A DNA stretch of 64,000 nucleotides, from the NCBI GenBank assembly GCA_013335115.1, contig JAAXWQ010000002.1, positions 248,001-312,000 of the forward strand. The letters run 5' to 3'. Within the stretch, counting starts at the first letter, position 1, and every line of letters begins with the position of its first letter. The DNA is from Chlorobiaceae bacterium. GTDB lineage: Bacteria; Bacteroidota; Chlorobiia; Chlorobiales; Chlorobiaceae. Below are positions 10,724 to 20,841 of this stretch, piece after piece. The notes below the pieces were generated by a model. The model searched no databases, was not told where the DNA came from, and saw only the letters and a program-made list of their open reading frames with translations. The position numbers and the translations under genes are program-made.

Positions 10724-12435
10724 TGACAGTCATCCGCCTCAACCTCATCCCCGTTCGGCTCCGGGGGCTCACCGCGGCGGCACTTGCCGCCGCGGCCATG
10801 TTCACCGGTATGCCCGCAGTCCATGCCGCCGCGGCCGTGCCTGCCAAGCCCGACTGGTTTGCCGCAGGACGGAGCATCGAGCTGCTCGGTGAGGTCTACC
10901 GCGAGGTGGCGGAGAACTATGTCGATCCCGTCGATGTCAGCGAGCTCATGGCTGCCGGTATCGACGGCATGCTTGAAAAACTCGACCCCTACACGGACTT
11001 CCTCGACGAATCGGGGACCCAGGAGCTCGATGAGCTTACGACCGGCCATTATGCGGGCATCGGGATCACGATCAGCATCATTTCCGGTGATCTTTGCATC
11101 ACCTCGGTCATTGAAGGCAACGCGGCATCGAAGGCCGGCCTGCTCATTGGCGACCGGATCGTCTCGGTCAACGGCGTCCGGGTCCGTAACCGTTCCATCG
11201 ACGATGTCCGTGCGGCAATCAAGGGTGCCGTCGGATCGAACGTCAGGCTCGGCATCGAACGACCCGGCAGGCGCGGGAGTCGCGAGTACCTGCTCAGGCG
11301 CGCGGAGGTCAGGGTCGACACCGTGGGCTATGCGGGCCTGTTCGGCGCCATCGGTTACATCGGCATGAACAGCTTCGCGGAGCACTCGTGCGACGAACTT
11401 CGTGGCGCCCTGCAGTCCCTCCTGCAGCAGGCGGCGGCCGGCAACGGCCCACTGAAGGGCATCGTGCTCGACCTCAGGGGGAATCCAGGCGGGCTGCTCA
11501 ATGCTGCCGTCGACGTGGCCGCTGTTTTCCTGGAAAAGGGCAGCAAGGTTGTCTCGACCATCGGAAGGGGAGCGGAAAACAGCCAGGTGTACCTGACCGG
11601 CACCGAGCCGCTTGTCCCCTTGCTCCCGTTTGCCGTACTTATCGACGGTGACAGCGCTTCCGCATCGGAAATCGTTGCCGGGGCCATCCAGGAGCACGAT
11701 CGGGGCCTCATCATCGGCGAGGTTTCGTTCGGCAAGGGGCTTGTCCAGTCGATCGTCAACCTGCCCTACGACCATGTCCTCAAGCTGACGACATCAAAGT
11801 ACCATACCCCGTCGGGAAGGCTCATCCAGAAGCCGTTGCCGCATCAGGAAGGCGGTCGCAAGGTTGTCATCGGCCCGTCGGGCGTCGATTCGACCAGGGC
11901 CTACTACACCGACCGGCACCGTAAGGTCTTCGGTGGCGGCGGGATCAGGCCGGATGTCATCGTCCGCGCCACGGAGCATTCTGCATACGAACACGCCCTG
12001 GACCGGAAAGGGCTCTTCTTCAAGTATGCCAGCCGCTACCGGGCAAGCCATGACCGGGCGGACGTGCAGGACCTGCAGCAGGGGCGGCTGCTGGCCGATT
12101 TCGGCCGCTTTGTCGACAGTGAGCGCTTTACCTACAGGTCACGTTCGCAACAGACCCTTGACAGCCTGAAGGTGATCATCAGAAAGGAGTACGGGCGGGA
12201 TGGCGACGGGCTCGCTTTGCGGCTCGGCGATCTTGAAAAGGAGTTGACGGCGAAGTCATCGAAAGGCTTGGCCGGGGACTCTGTCCGCGTCGCGACGGCC
12301 GTCAGGCAGGAGCTGCTCCGCCATTTTGACGAGAAGCGTGCCCGCAAGGCAGCAATCGAAGCGGACCCCGTCGCCGCGAAAGCCTTCTCCCTGCTCTCCG
12401 ACCCTGCAGCCTACCGGTCATTGCTGGGGAGGTGA
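10723..12435 (+). CDS. Carboxyl-terminal processing peptidase (S41 family, CtpA/Prc-like)
   Basis: A serine protease of the cell envelope that trims or degrades proteins from their C-terminus. The 570-residue protein has a signal peptide (hydrophobic to about residue 38, AVHAAAAVPA), a tail-binding N-terminal part (DPYTDFLDESG), a PDZ domain near residues 105-175 (GIGITISIISGDLCITSVIEGNAASKAGLLIGDRIVSVNG), and the S41 core. The core has GIVLDLRGNPGGLL, the nucleophile serine in GDSASASEIVAGAIQ near 310, and the lysine of SFGKGLVQS near 337. It starts within the dapD stop codon. It is convergent with the minus-strand membrane protein gene, and a hairpin spans the junction. Confidence 0.93.
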   Translation: MTVIRLNLIPVRLRGLTAAALAAAAMFTGMPAVHAAAAVPAKPDWFAAGRSIELLGEVYREVAENYVDPVDVSELMAAGIDGMLEKLDPYTDFLDESGTQELDELTTGHYAGIGITISIISGDLCITSVIEGNAASKAGLLIGDRIVSVNGVRVRNRSIDDVRAAIKGAVGSNVRLGIERPGRRGSREYLLRRAEVRVDTVGYAGLFGAIGYIGMNSFAEHSCDELRGALQSLLQQAAAGNGPLKGIVLDLRGNPGGLLNAAVDVAAVFLEKGSKVVSTIGRGAENSQVYLTGTEPLVPLLPFAVLIDGDSASASEIVAGAIQEHDRGLIIGEVSFGKGLVQSIVNLPYDHVLKLTTSKYHTPSGRLIQKPLPHQEGGRKVVIGPSGVDSTRAYYTDRHRKVFGGGGIRPDVIVRATEHSAYEHALDRKGLFFKYASRYRASHDRADVQDLQQGRLLADFGRFVDSERFTYRSRSQQTLDSLKVIIRKEYGRDGDGLALRLGDLEKELTAKSSKGLAGDSVRVATAVRQELLRHFDEKRARKAAIEADPVAAKAFSLLSDPAAYRSLLGR

Positions 12436-12481
12436 GACGAATCGGGTCGTCACGCGTTACGCGTTACTACCCGATTCGTCT
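12435..12481. terminator. Hairpin terminator shared by convergent genes, inside coding sequence
   Basis: Perfect 13-bp stem (12435-12447 with 12469-12481). The 21-nt loop itself carries two head-to-tail copies of a 7-mer (ACGCGTT). The left arm begins at the protease stop codon, and the right arm encodes the last residues of the minus-strand membrane protein. Confidence 0.65.
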
Positions 12482-13121
12482 GCTGGTGGATGCCGAGCAC
12501 GATCATCAGGTTGCTCACGCTCAGCAGGCTTTCGGCGAGCCCGTGTAGCAGGTCGTCGTGCGAGAGCGTCGGATAGCCGCGCACTTCGGTGGCCAGGTAC
12601 ATGCAGAAGATGGTCACCGAGATGAACACCAGCACGAACCAGAACCCGCCGACGGTCAGCGCCGAGAAGACCTCGGGATCCTTTTTTCTCACCTTCAGCA
12701 GCAGGACCAGGAACGCCAGGTACACGACGCTCGAGACCTGCAGGATGGCATCGAACACGTTGTTGCCCATCCAGGACTGCGGGCGGCCGCTGACGACGAG
12801 GCCGCAGAACAGCGCCCCCATGATGCCCGGCGCCAAGGGCTTGCCGCGCCTGAGGATAGATATCGTGGCGTAGAGGAGCGAGATGCTTCCGAACAGGTTC
12901 ACCAGTTCGGACATGTCGAGCATGAGGGGGATGCGGTCCCCGGAGATGTGGTAGCCGAGCACGAACCAGCTTCCGATCCAGTGCGGGATCATCAGGAGCG
13001 CAAACCGCTGCACGTCCCGGCGTCCGATGAGCCCGCCGTAGCGGTAGAGCATCGCGACGGCCACGCCCCACTCCAGGGATGAAAAGAGGTGGACCACCCA
13101 GTTGAGGGGCGACAGCAGCAT
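12450..13121 (-). CDS. Multi-spanning membrane protein, apparent DUF2499-DUF3593 fusion
   Basis: 223 residues with about six hydrophobic membrane segments. The first half (LSPLNWVVHLFSSLEWGVAVAMLYRYGG, then a ...YHISGD... and an NLFGSISLLYATI segment) resembles the small DUF2499 family. The second half (GGFWFVLVFISVTIFCMYLATEV, then DDLLHGLAESLLSVSNLMIVLG) resembles DUF3593. I know both from cyanobacteria and plastid-bearing eukaryotes as separate proteins. That match is from memory of family patterns, not a search. The start ATG directly abuts the TGA of the geranylgeranyl reductase gene (TGAATG on the minus strand), so translation is coupled. Function unknown; a membrane partner in chlorophyll or quinone tail metabolism is a guess from context. 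Confidence 0.7.
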   Translation of the reverse strand: MLLSPLNWVVHLFSSLEWGVAVAMLYRYGGLIGRRDVQRFALLMIPHWIGSWFVLGYHISGDRIPLMLDMSELVNLFGSISLLYATISILRRGKPLAPGIMGALFCGLVVSGRPQSWMGNNVFDAILQVSSVVYLAFLVLLLKVRKKDPEVFSALTVGGFWFVLVFISVTIFCMYLATEVRGYPTLSHDDLLHGLAESLLSVSNLMIVLGIHQQTNRVVTRNA

Positions 13122-14261
13122 TCAGCTCCCCTTTGCCATGTGGTAGATGTTCTTGGCCATGATCTTCATTTGCACGCTCCATGGCGCAGGAACCATCTTC
13201 TTGTACAGGTAGGAGTCGAAGGTGATCCCCTGGACGTCCCGGTCCTCGCAGATCGCTACGAAGCTTTCCCGAAGGCGGTCGTTGCGGTAGTAGACCGATT
13301 GCAGCGCCTGAAGGCCGAAGAAGATTGGCGCGTAGAGGCTGCGGAACTTCTGTTCGTAAGCCTGGAGTGGTTTCTGGTAGCGGATCCTGTCGATCATCGC
13401 CTGGGCGCCGAGCTTGCCTGAGCGCATGGCGAAGAAGATGCCTTCGCCATTGGCCGGTGTCACCAGACCCGCGGCGTCGCCGACCAGGATGGCCCGATCC
13501 TGGCTGAAGGAGCGTCGCGGCTTCATCGGGATCTTCGCCGCCTCATCCATGTAGGGTGTTTCGGTGATGCCGATCTTCTCCACGAACCGCCGCTGCAACT
13601 GTTTCACGTTGTGCCGGTTTTCCTCGGTGCCGGTCCCGATGGCGATGTGGTCGGCCTTGGGGAATATCCAGCCGTAGAAGTCCGGAGAGACCTCCCCGTC
13701 GAACCAGATCTCCACCAGATCCTCGTATGGCTTCAGCGCGTCGGCGTAGTGGAAGCGCTGCTGCATGGCGATCACTTTCAGGTCGTTCTTCGGAAATCCG
13801 AGCTCGTCGGCGGTTTTCGAATTCGCCCCGTCGGCGCCGATGACGTAGGATGCCACCACCGGAGGAAGGTCCCTGGAGAGGTGGAGGGTGAACCGGTCGG
13901 CCGAGCGGTCGATCTTTTTTACGAGGGCTTCGGTGACGGTTGCCCCCGCCCTGGACGCCTCGTTACGCAGCCAGCTGTCGAACCGTTCCCTGCGCACCAT
14001 GCCGACGTAGCCGTTCGGCATGCGCATCGAAATGGTCCGCCCTTTCGGGGATCGCACGCTCATCTTCGACAGCTTTTTTTCGACCAGTTGGTCGGGGATG
14101 GAGAACTCCTCGATCAGCCCCAGGGGGATTGCCCCTCCGCACGGCTTGACGTTGGAGAGGTTCCTCTCGATGAGGATGGTCGACAGGCCGGCCTTCGCCA
14201 ACATGGCGGCAGCCACGGCACCTGAAGGGCCTCCCCCTATGACAGCGACATCGTAACGCAT
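13122..14261 (-). CDS. bchP: Geranylgeranyl reductase family protein (BchP/ChlP type)
   Basis: FAD-dependent reductase of the family that saturates three double bonds of the geranylgeranyl group on (bacterio)chlorophyll or its diphosphate. The 379-residue protein has the N-terminal Rossmann motif [19 protein letters not shown], the family signature KPCGGAIP near residue 40, VIGADGANS in the middle, and the FAD motif [26 protein letters not shown]. In green sulfur bacteria this family could act on chlorophyll a, bacteriochlorophyll a or menaquinone tails, so the substrate is inferred. The gene runs directly into the DUF2499-DUF3593-like gene. It lies 28 bp downstream of glyQS on the same strand. 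Confidence 0.85.
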   Translation of the reverse strand: MRYDVAVIGGGPSGAVAAAMLAKAGLSTILIERNLSNVKPCGGAIPLGLIEEFSIPDQLVEKKLSKMSVRSPKGRTISMRMPNGYVGMVRRERFDSWLRNEASRAGATVTEALVKKIDRSADRFTLHLSRDLPPVVASYVIGADGANSKTADELGFPKNDLKVIAMQQRFHYADALKPYEDLVEIWFDGEVSPDFYGWIFPKADHIAIGTGTEENRHNVKQLQRRFVEKIGITETPYMDEAAKIPMKPRRSFSQDRAILVGDAAGLVTPANGEGIFFAMRSGKLGAQAMIDRIRYQKPLQAYEQKFRSLYAPIFFGLQALQSVYYRNDRLRESFVAICEDRDVQGITFDSYLYKKMVPAPWSVQMKIMAKNIYHMAKGS

Positions 14262-14289
14262 GGTACTCGACGGTGGTGATAATGGTTGA

Positions 14290-15795
14290 TCATGCCTTCA
14301 TGAGGCTTGCCGACAGGAACTCCGACGCCTTCGACATGTCGATACGCTCCTGCGACGCCGTGTCGCGGTGCCTGACCGTCATCGTGCCGTCCTCAAGCGT
14401 CTGGTGGTCGACCGTGAAGCAGAATGGCGTGCCGATCTCGTCCTGGCGGCGGTAGCGCTTGCCGATCGATGCCGCGTCGTCCTGCTGCACAAGGAAGTTC
14501 CGTGAAAGCTCCGCGCAGAGCTTTTCGGCCATCTCGCCCATCCCCCCCTTCTTCATCAGCGGGAGCACGGCCGCCTTGACCGGGGCAACCTTTGGCGACA
14601 GCTTCAGCATCACGCGCGGTTCGCCGTCCACCACATCCTCGCGGTAGGCGTCCGAAAGCAGGGCGAGGAACAGCCGGTCAGCGCCGGCGGAGGTCTCCAC
14701 CACGTAAGGGATGTAGCGTTCGTTGGTGGTCTGGTCGATGTACTCCATGTTCTTGCCCGAGTACTGCTGGTGCTGGCTCAGGTCGAAATCGGTCCTCGAG
14801 TGGATCCCCTCGATCTCCTCGATGCCGAACGGGAACTCGAACTTGATGTCGTAGGCCAGGTCGGCGTAGTGGGCAAGCTTGTCGTGCTTGTACCAGTGCA
14901 GCTTTTCCCGGCTGATGCCGAGGCTCTCCGTATACCAGTTGAACCGCTCCTCCCTCCAGGCTTCGAACGCCTCGATCTGGGTGCCTGGCTTGACAAAGTA
15001 CTGCATCTCCATCTGTTCGAACTCCACCATGCGGAAGATGAAGTTCCCCTTCACGATCTCATTCCGGAACGCCTTGCCGATCTGTGCGATGCCGAACGGC
15101 ACCTTCATGCGTGAGGACTCGCGGACGTTGTGGAAGTTCACGAAGATGCCCTGCGCGGTCTCGGGCCTGAGGTAGACGATGCCTGCCGTATCGGCCACGG
15201 CACCCATGTTGCACTGGAACATCAGGTTGAACTGCCTGACCTCGGTCCAGTCGCCCGACCCGGTGTCTGGCGCCTTGATCCCCTCGGTCGTGATAATTTC
15301 GTAAAGCGTGCGGTTGGGGTCCTCGGTGCCCGCGGCGGCTTCGTAAGCCACCTTCACGGCGGCGGCCCGGTCCTCCTTGCCGTCTCGCACGAGTTTGCCG
15401 ATATGGTTTTCGATCAGGTGGTCGGCGCGGTAGCGGCGCTTGGTGGTGCGGTCGTCGATCATCGGGTCGTTGAAGCTCGACACATGGCCTGATGCCTCCC
15501 AGACGGTCGGGTTCATCATGATCGAGGCGTCGATGCCCACGATGTTCTGGTGGCGTCGCGTCATCGATGTCCACCAGAGGTCCTTGACGTTCTTCTTCAT
15601 CTCGCTGCCGAGCGGACCGTAATCGAAGCACGACGACAGGCCGCCGTAGATCTCCGAGGATGGAAAGATGAATCCGCGGCGCTTTGCCAGGGAGACCAGT
15701 TTGTGCATCACTTTATCGGGGGAGAGGTTCTGCTCCTGCACCCTTGCCTGATCGGAATTGCTCATGATCGTATCGAGAGGTTTGACGGAATCCAC
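14290..15795 (-). CDS. glyQS: Glycyl-tRNA synthetase (dimeric, single-chain type)
   Basis: Charges tRNA-Gly. The 501-residue protein is the alpha2 form, with class II motifs: [25 protein letters not shown] near the N-terminus, [12 protein letters not shown] and [13 protein letters not shown] (motif 2 region), and [25 protein letters not shown]. Motif 3 and the anticodon-binding domain are at the C-terminus ([23 protein letters not shown]). The start chosen is a GTG at 15795, because a GGAAGG lies 7 bases before it. An internal ATG at 15765 is the alternative and would shorten the protein by 10 residues. Upstream DNA to 16055 holds no other gene. Confidence 0.95.
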   Translation of the reverse strand: MDSVKPLDTIMSNSDQARVQEQNLSPDKVMHKLVSLAKRRGFIFPSSEIYGGLSSCFDYGPLGSEMKKNVKDLWWTSMTRRHQNIVGIDASIMMNPTVWEASGHVSSFNDPMIDDRTTKRRYRADHLIENHIGKLVRDGKEDRAAAVKVAYEAAAGTEDPNRTLYEIITTEGIKAPDTGSGDWTEVRQFNLMFQCNMGAVADTAGIVYLRPETAQGIFVNFHNVRESSRMKVPFGIAQIGKAFRNEIVKGNFIFRMVEFEQMEMQYFVKPGTQIEAFEAWREERFNWYTESLGISREKLHWYKHDKLAHYADLAYDIKFEFPFGIEEIEGIHSRTDFDLSQHQQYSGKNMEYIDQTTNERYIPYVVETSAGADRLFLALLSDAYREDVVDGEPRVMLKLSPKVAPVKAAVLPLMKKGGMGEMAEKLCAELSRNFLVQQDDAASIGKRYRRQDEIGTPFCFTVDHQTLEDGTMTVRHRDTASQERIDMSKASEFLSASLMKA

Positions 15796-16055
15796 ATTGA
15801 GGCCTTCCGGGCGGGAAGACCTTTAAATAACTTGACTTTAAATATAACAAAGAAAGCGGATTTCATTTGCGTCGTTGCGCGCCTGGTCGTAATGGCAAAA
15901 GGGGCATGTGCCCCCGATCCCGGACAGGATTGCGGTTCATCCTGCCTACAGATGGATTTTCCCGTAATTTCCGGATATATTGAATGGTGCGGCCGAATGC
16001 CGCGATAATCGCCAACATTCTTATCCGCCTTGCCTGTACGGGGGCCCTCACTCCC

Positions 16056-16640
16056 ATGAAAAAGAACATCCTCATCATCCTCGGCCATCCTGATAGTGCC
16101 AGCTTTTGCGGGGCGCTGGCTGGGGCTTATGAACAAGGCGCGAAAGCCGCCGGGCACGAGGTCCGGCGTATCGACCTGGGCCGCCTCAGCTTCGACCCGG
16201 TGCTGCACAAGGGCTATGCCGAGATTCAGCCGCTCGAGCCCGACCTTCTCGAGGTGCAGGCGGCTATCACCCGCGCCGACCATCTGGTCTTTGTCTATCC
16301 CATCTGGTGGGGCGCTCCGCCGTCCCTTTTGAAGGGCTTCTTCGACCGGTCATTCCTTCCCGGATTTGCCTTCAGGTTCAAGGACAGTTCATCATCGTCA
16401 TGGGAACGCCTTCTTGCCAAAAGGACAGCAAGGCTCATCGTGACGATGGACACCCCGCCTTGGTACTATCGGTTAGTATTCCGTATGCCTGGGCACAACC
16501 AGATGCGACGGACCATTCTTGAGTTCTGCGGCGTGAAGCCGGTTTCGATATCGGAGTACGGCCCGGTAAAGTCATCGAGTCCCGAAGAGCGGCGGAAATG
16601 GCTGACGCAGGTATCCTTGCTTGGTGAGGCTGGCCGGTGA
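16056..16640 (+). CDS. NAD(P)H:quinone reductase-like flavodoxin-fold protein
   Basis: 194 residues with the flavodoxin-2 fold of the quinone reductase/MdaB/KefF group: KKNILIILGHPDSASFCGALAGAYEQGAKAAGHEVRRIDL at the N-terminus, the FVYPIWWGAPPSLLKGFFDRSFLPGFAF signature near residues 75-105, and a C-terminal ILEFCGVKPV strand. Such enzymes bind FMN or FAD and carry out two-electron reduction of quinones. The actual substrate is not readable. The frame is open back to 15984, but the conserved part starts at the ATG at 16056. It stands alone, divergent from glyQS and convergent with clpS. Confidence 0.8.
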   Translation: MKKNILIILGHPDSASFCGALAGAYEQGAKAAGHEVRRIDLGRLSFDPVLHKGYAEIQPLEPDLLEVQAAITRADHLVFVYPIWWGAPPSLLKGFFDRSFLPGFAFRFKDSSSSSWERLLAKRTARLIVTMDTPPWYYRLVFRMPGHNQMRRTILEFCGVKPVSISEYGPVKSSSPEERRKWLTQVSLLGEAGR

Positions 16641-16685
16641 AAGCTGCCCGGGGGTGCTTGGGACTTGCGTTGTCACCGATACTCC

Positions 16686-17030
16686 TTATCCTGTCTGTAT
16701 TTCCGTCTTGAGCGCGATCTCTTCGAGGACGGCGCTGACCCGGAGGCATTCGGTGATGCCTCCGGAATAGACGATGGAGCTGCCGTTGTTGTGCACCTCC
16801 CAGGTGTGCTTTTCCGCTTTTACGCGAGTGCAGCGGACCGCTTTGATGATCTGGAAGATTACCTCGTCGAAGGTGTGCACTTCGTCGTTGAAGAGCACCA
16901 CGCGATAGGCGTCGAGGGTATCGGTGCCGGAAACGGCCTGTTCGGCCCGGACTTCCGGATTCTGCTGTGCGTCAAGCCTCGTCGTATCCATGGCGGTCGT
17001 TACGTTCATCGTGTTCATCGTGTTCGGCAT
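16686..17030 (-). CDS. clpS: ATP-dependent Clp protease adaptor ClpS
   Basis: ClpS delivers N-degron substrates to ClpAP or ClpCP. The conserved core of about 80 residues is clear: [24 protein letters not shown], then [37 protein letters not shown]. This core is the ClpS fold, with the NDE/H substrate-binding pocket residues. The variable N-terminal extension is about 42 residues here. It begins with a 9-nt tandem repeat giving MNT-MN repeats, and the true start could be the ATG 13 codons in. The gene lies 47 bp downstream of the LD-carboxypeptidase gene, possibly in the same transcript. Confidence 0.85.
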   Translation of the reverse strand: MPNTMNTMNVTTAMDTTRLDAQQNPEVRAEQAVSGTDTLDAYRVVLFNDEVHTFDEVIFQIIKAVRCTRVKAEKHTWEVHNNGSSIVYSGGITECLRVSAVLEEIALKTEIQTG

Positions 17031-17077
17031 CCCGTCAATCTATCGATCCTTGTTGAATCTGGCAAGCTCCTGAGGGT

Positions 17078-18025
17078 TCAGGCTTCGACGACCGGGTCGA
17101 TGGCGCCGAACGACAGGGCTCCTTCGGAAAGTTCGATACGGCATTTCGCCCCGACCGGCATGGTCATCAGCTCAGGGATATGGCCGTACGAAAGTCCCGT
17201 CATGACCGGGGTCCCTTCGGCCATCCGGTTGGCATAGTAGGCGAACATCTTGTCGAACCGGTAGTCCCGGTCCTCGTCCGAAGGGTTCTTGCAGAACTGC
17301 CCGAACACCAGGCCCCTGCATTTCTGCACGAGCCCGGCGTTGAACAGGTGCGAAAGCATCCGGTCGATGCGGTAGGCTGGTTCGTTGATGTCCTCGGCGA
17401 AGAGCAGGGTGCCCCTGAACGACGGAAGGAACGGCGTGCCGATCAAGGACGAGAGTACCGACAGGTTCCCTCCGATCAGTCGACCGATTGCCGTTCCCGG
17501 CTTCAGGCACCTGACGGGGTGATCGGGAAAATTCCTCAATGAACGCCCGTAAGCCGGATCGGTCAGCATGCCCCAGAAGTGCTCTTCAGTGTAGGTGCTC
17601 GGGGCATAGAGTTCCGTGGCGACCATCGGCCCCGAGAAGTTGACCAGGCCGGTTTTGGCGAAGACGGAGAGCGAGAGCGCCGTGATGTCGGAATAGCCGA
17701 CGAGAATCTTGGGGTTTGCCGCGATGAGGTCGTAATCTATCCGGTCGAGCAACCTCGTCGCCCCGGCGCCACCCCGCAGGCAGAAGACTGCCTTCACGTC
17801 GGCGTCGGAAAACATCTGGTGGATGTCGTGCAGTTTGTAACGATCGGTATGCGCGGGGTCGTGTTCGGCCTGGTTCAGGTAACGCGATAGCTTGACCCGG
17901 TAGCCGTTGCGCTCAAGGTAATCGATCGCCAGGCCGATCTTTTCCGGTTCGGCACAGGTCGAAGAAGGGGAGATCAGGCCGATAACGTCTCCCTTGCGAA
18001 GGGCTTTTGGTATCAGGATCCTCAT
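17078..18025 (-). CDS. LD-carboxypeptidase (S66 family)
   Basis: Cytoplasmic enzyme of peptidoglycan recycling that removes the terminal D-Ala from tetrapeptides. The 315-residue protein shows the S66 pattern: GDVIGLISPSS at the N-terminus, AVFCLRGGAGATRLLD, the serine nucleophile in VGYSDITAL near residue 110, GRLIGGNLSVLSSLIGTPF, the catalytic Glu in LLFAEDINEPAYRIDRML, and the catalytic His in SYGHIPELMTMPVGAKCRI. Full length. A terminator for the preceding atpDC genes lies just upstream of its start, so it is transcribed separately, perhaps with clpS. MccF-type members of the family are the alternative. Confidence 0.88.
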   Translation of the reverse strand: MRILIPKALRKGDVIGLISPSSTCAEPEKIGLAIDYLERNGYRVKLSRYLNQAEHDPAHTDRYKLHDIHQMFSDADVKAVFCLRGGAGATRLLDRIDYDLIAANPKILVGYSDITALSLSVFAKTGLVNFSGPMVATELYAPSTYTEEHFWGMLTDPAYGRSLRNFPDHPVRCLKPGTAIGRLIGGNLSVLSSLIGTPFLPSFRGTLLFAEDINEPAYRIDRMLSHLFNAGLVQKCRGLVFGQFCKNPSDEDRDYRFDKMFAYYANRMAEGTPVMTGLSYGHIPELMTMPVGAKCRIELSEGALSFGAIDPVVEA

Positions 18026-18030
18026 GGGCG

Positions 18031-18071
18031 AAAAAAAACATCAGCAGCACTTGTCGGCACTGCTGATGTTT
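18031..18071 (-). terminator. Intrinsic terminator after atpDC
   Basis: 12-bp perfect stem (18036-18047 with 18060-18071), followed on the minus strand by a run of T residues (A-run 18031-18035 on the given strand). It lies 30 bp downstream of atpC. Confidence 0.9.
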
Positions 18072-18101
18072 CAGGTTGGTTACGCTTCCGGGGCCTCTCC
18101 C

Positions 18102-18368
18102 TCAGGAGACGTCCTCGGTAAGCAGGATCGCCTTGTTGTTGCTCACTTCGAAAAACCCGTCGGCAATCTGGAAGGATTGCGTGGACTTGTCGGGAAGCGA
18201 GAGCTTCACCTTGCCGTTCTTCAGTGCGGCAAGCAGCGGCGCATGACCTTTCAGGACCTGGAAAAGTCCGTCCTGGCCGGGAGCGATGATGCTATTGACC
18301 TCACCCGAGAAGAACAGCTTCTGCGGCGTGACGATGTCGATCGTTAAGGCTTTGTCGGAACTGGCCAT
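18102..18368 (-). CDS. atpC: ATP synthase F1 epsilon subunit
   Basis: 88-residue epsilon subunit of the F1 sector, which couples rotation to ATP synthesis. It has the N-terminal beta-sandwich only: [49 protein letters not shown]. The C-terminal helical hairpin present in the longer 130-residue forms is absent, as in some short bacterial epsilons. It follows atpD after 14 bp. The atpD-atpC pair stands apart from other ATP synthase genes, which are not in this window. Confidence 0.93.
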   Translation of the reverse strand: MASSDKALTIDIVTPQKLFFSGEVNSIIAPGQDGLFQVLKGHAPLLAALKNGKVKLSLPDKSTQSFQIADGFFEVSNNKAILLTEDVS

Positions 18369-18382
18369 GTCTTCCCGTTGGT

Positions 18383-19960
<1,578 letters not shown>

Positions 19961-20147
19961 TTGGAAACGGCAGCCCGACAGGCGAGCCACAAAATCAAAG
20001 CCAAAATATACTCTAATTGTTTTCAAAACACAAAGCAATTGTGAGGGTTCAGAAGGGTTGAAAAATATCCTGGATTCATCTATTATTCTTGGCTTGCGCG
20101 TCGTCAACAATCGTCCTGTTTCATTACATTGATATCAAGGATTCCAC

Positions 20148-20675
20148 ATGAAAACCACCAAGTTCCGCTTACCGGCCATCTGTGCCGCCCTGCTGATCCT
20201 TTTCGCAGGCATGACGCTTTCCCGGAGCGCTTCGGCGGCACCGGTCAAGGCCCCGACATTCTCCGGCATCACCATCGACGGCAAGTCCTTCTCTTCCGCC
20301 TCGCTCGCCGGGAAGCCCTACATTGTCAACTTCTTCGCCACCTGGTGCCCCCCGTGCCGCGCTGAAATCCCCGACATGGTTGCCGTCCAGAAGGCATGGG
20401 CCCCCAAAGGCTTCACCTTCGTCGGCATCGCCGTCAACGAAACCGTTCCTGCGGTACAAGGGTTCATGAAAAGCAACGGCATGAGTTATCCGGTGCTCAT
20501 GGCCACCCCCGCCCTTGTGCAGTCCTTCAACCGTTATGTCGACGGCGGCATCAGCGGTATCCCGACCACCTTCGTCGTCGATGCCTCGGGAAACCTGACC
20601 GGCGTCATCATCGGCCCGCGCGACAAGGCGACGTTCGAGCAGCTCATCAAGGCTTCGTTCCCGAAGAAAAAGTGA
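20148..20675 (+). CDS. TlpA/ResA-like periplasmic thioredoxin-fold protein
   Basis: 175 residues: an N-terminal signal peptide (hydrophobic residues 8-24, then SRSASAAPVKAP), followed by a thioredoxin-like fold with FFATWCPPCRAEIPDM. The redox cysteines are at 67 and 70, and the cis-Pro is in GISGIPTTFVVD. This CPPC type usually reduces disulfides in the periplasm, for example during cytochrome c maturation. No cytochrome biogenesis genes are adjacent, so the client is unknown. It is a single-gene unit, followed by a terminator. Confidence 0.88.
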   Translation: MKTTKFRLPAICAALLILFAGMTLSRSASAAPVKAPTFSGITIDGKSFSSASLAGKPYIVNFFATWCPPCRAEIPDMVAVQKAWAPKGFTFVGIAVNETVPAVQGFMKSNGMSYPVLMATPALVQSFNRYVDGGISGIPTTFVVDASGNLTGVIIGPRDKATFEQLIKASFPKKK

Positions 20676-20752
20676 AATGAGCCAAGCCGCCATGTTCCCG
20701 GCCGACGCGCCTGCCGCAAGAGACGACAGGCATCAGGCATCAAAACCATGTT

Positions 20753-20789
20753 CGCCCCGGAGGACCAACTCGCCGGGGCGTGTTTTTTT
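20753..20789 (+). terminator. Intrinsic terminator after the TlpA-like gene
   Basis: 8-bp GC-rich stem (20753-20760 with 20773-20780) followed by TG and a run of seven T. Confidence 0.88.
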
Positions 20790-20841
20790 CTTTCCTTTTT
20801 TCTGTTAACCCGTCCTTATCAACTGATCATTCATCATCATT

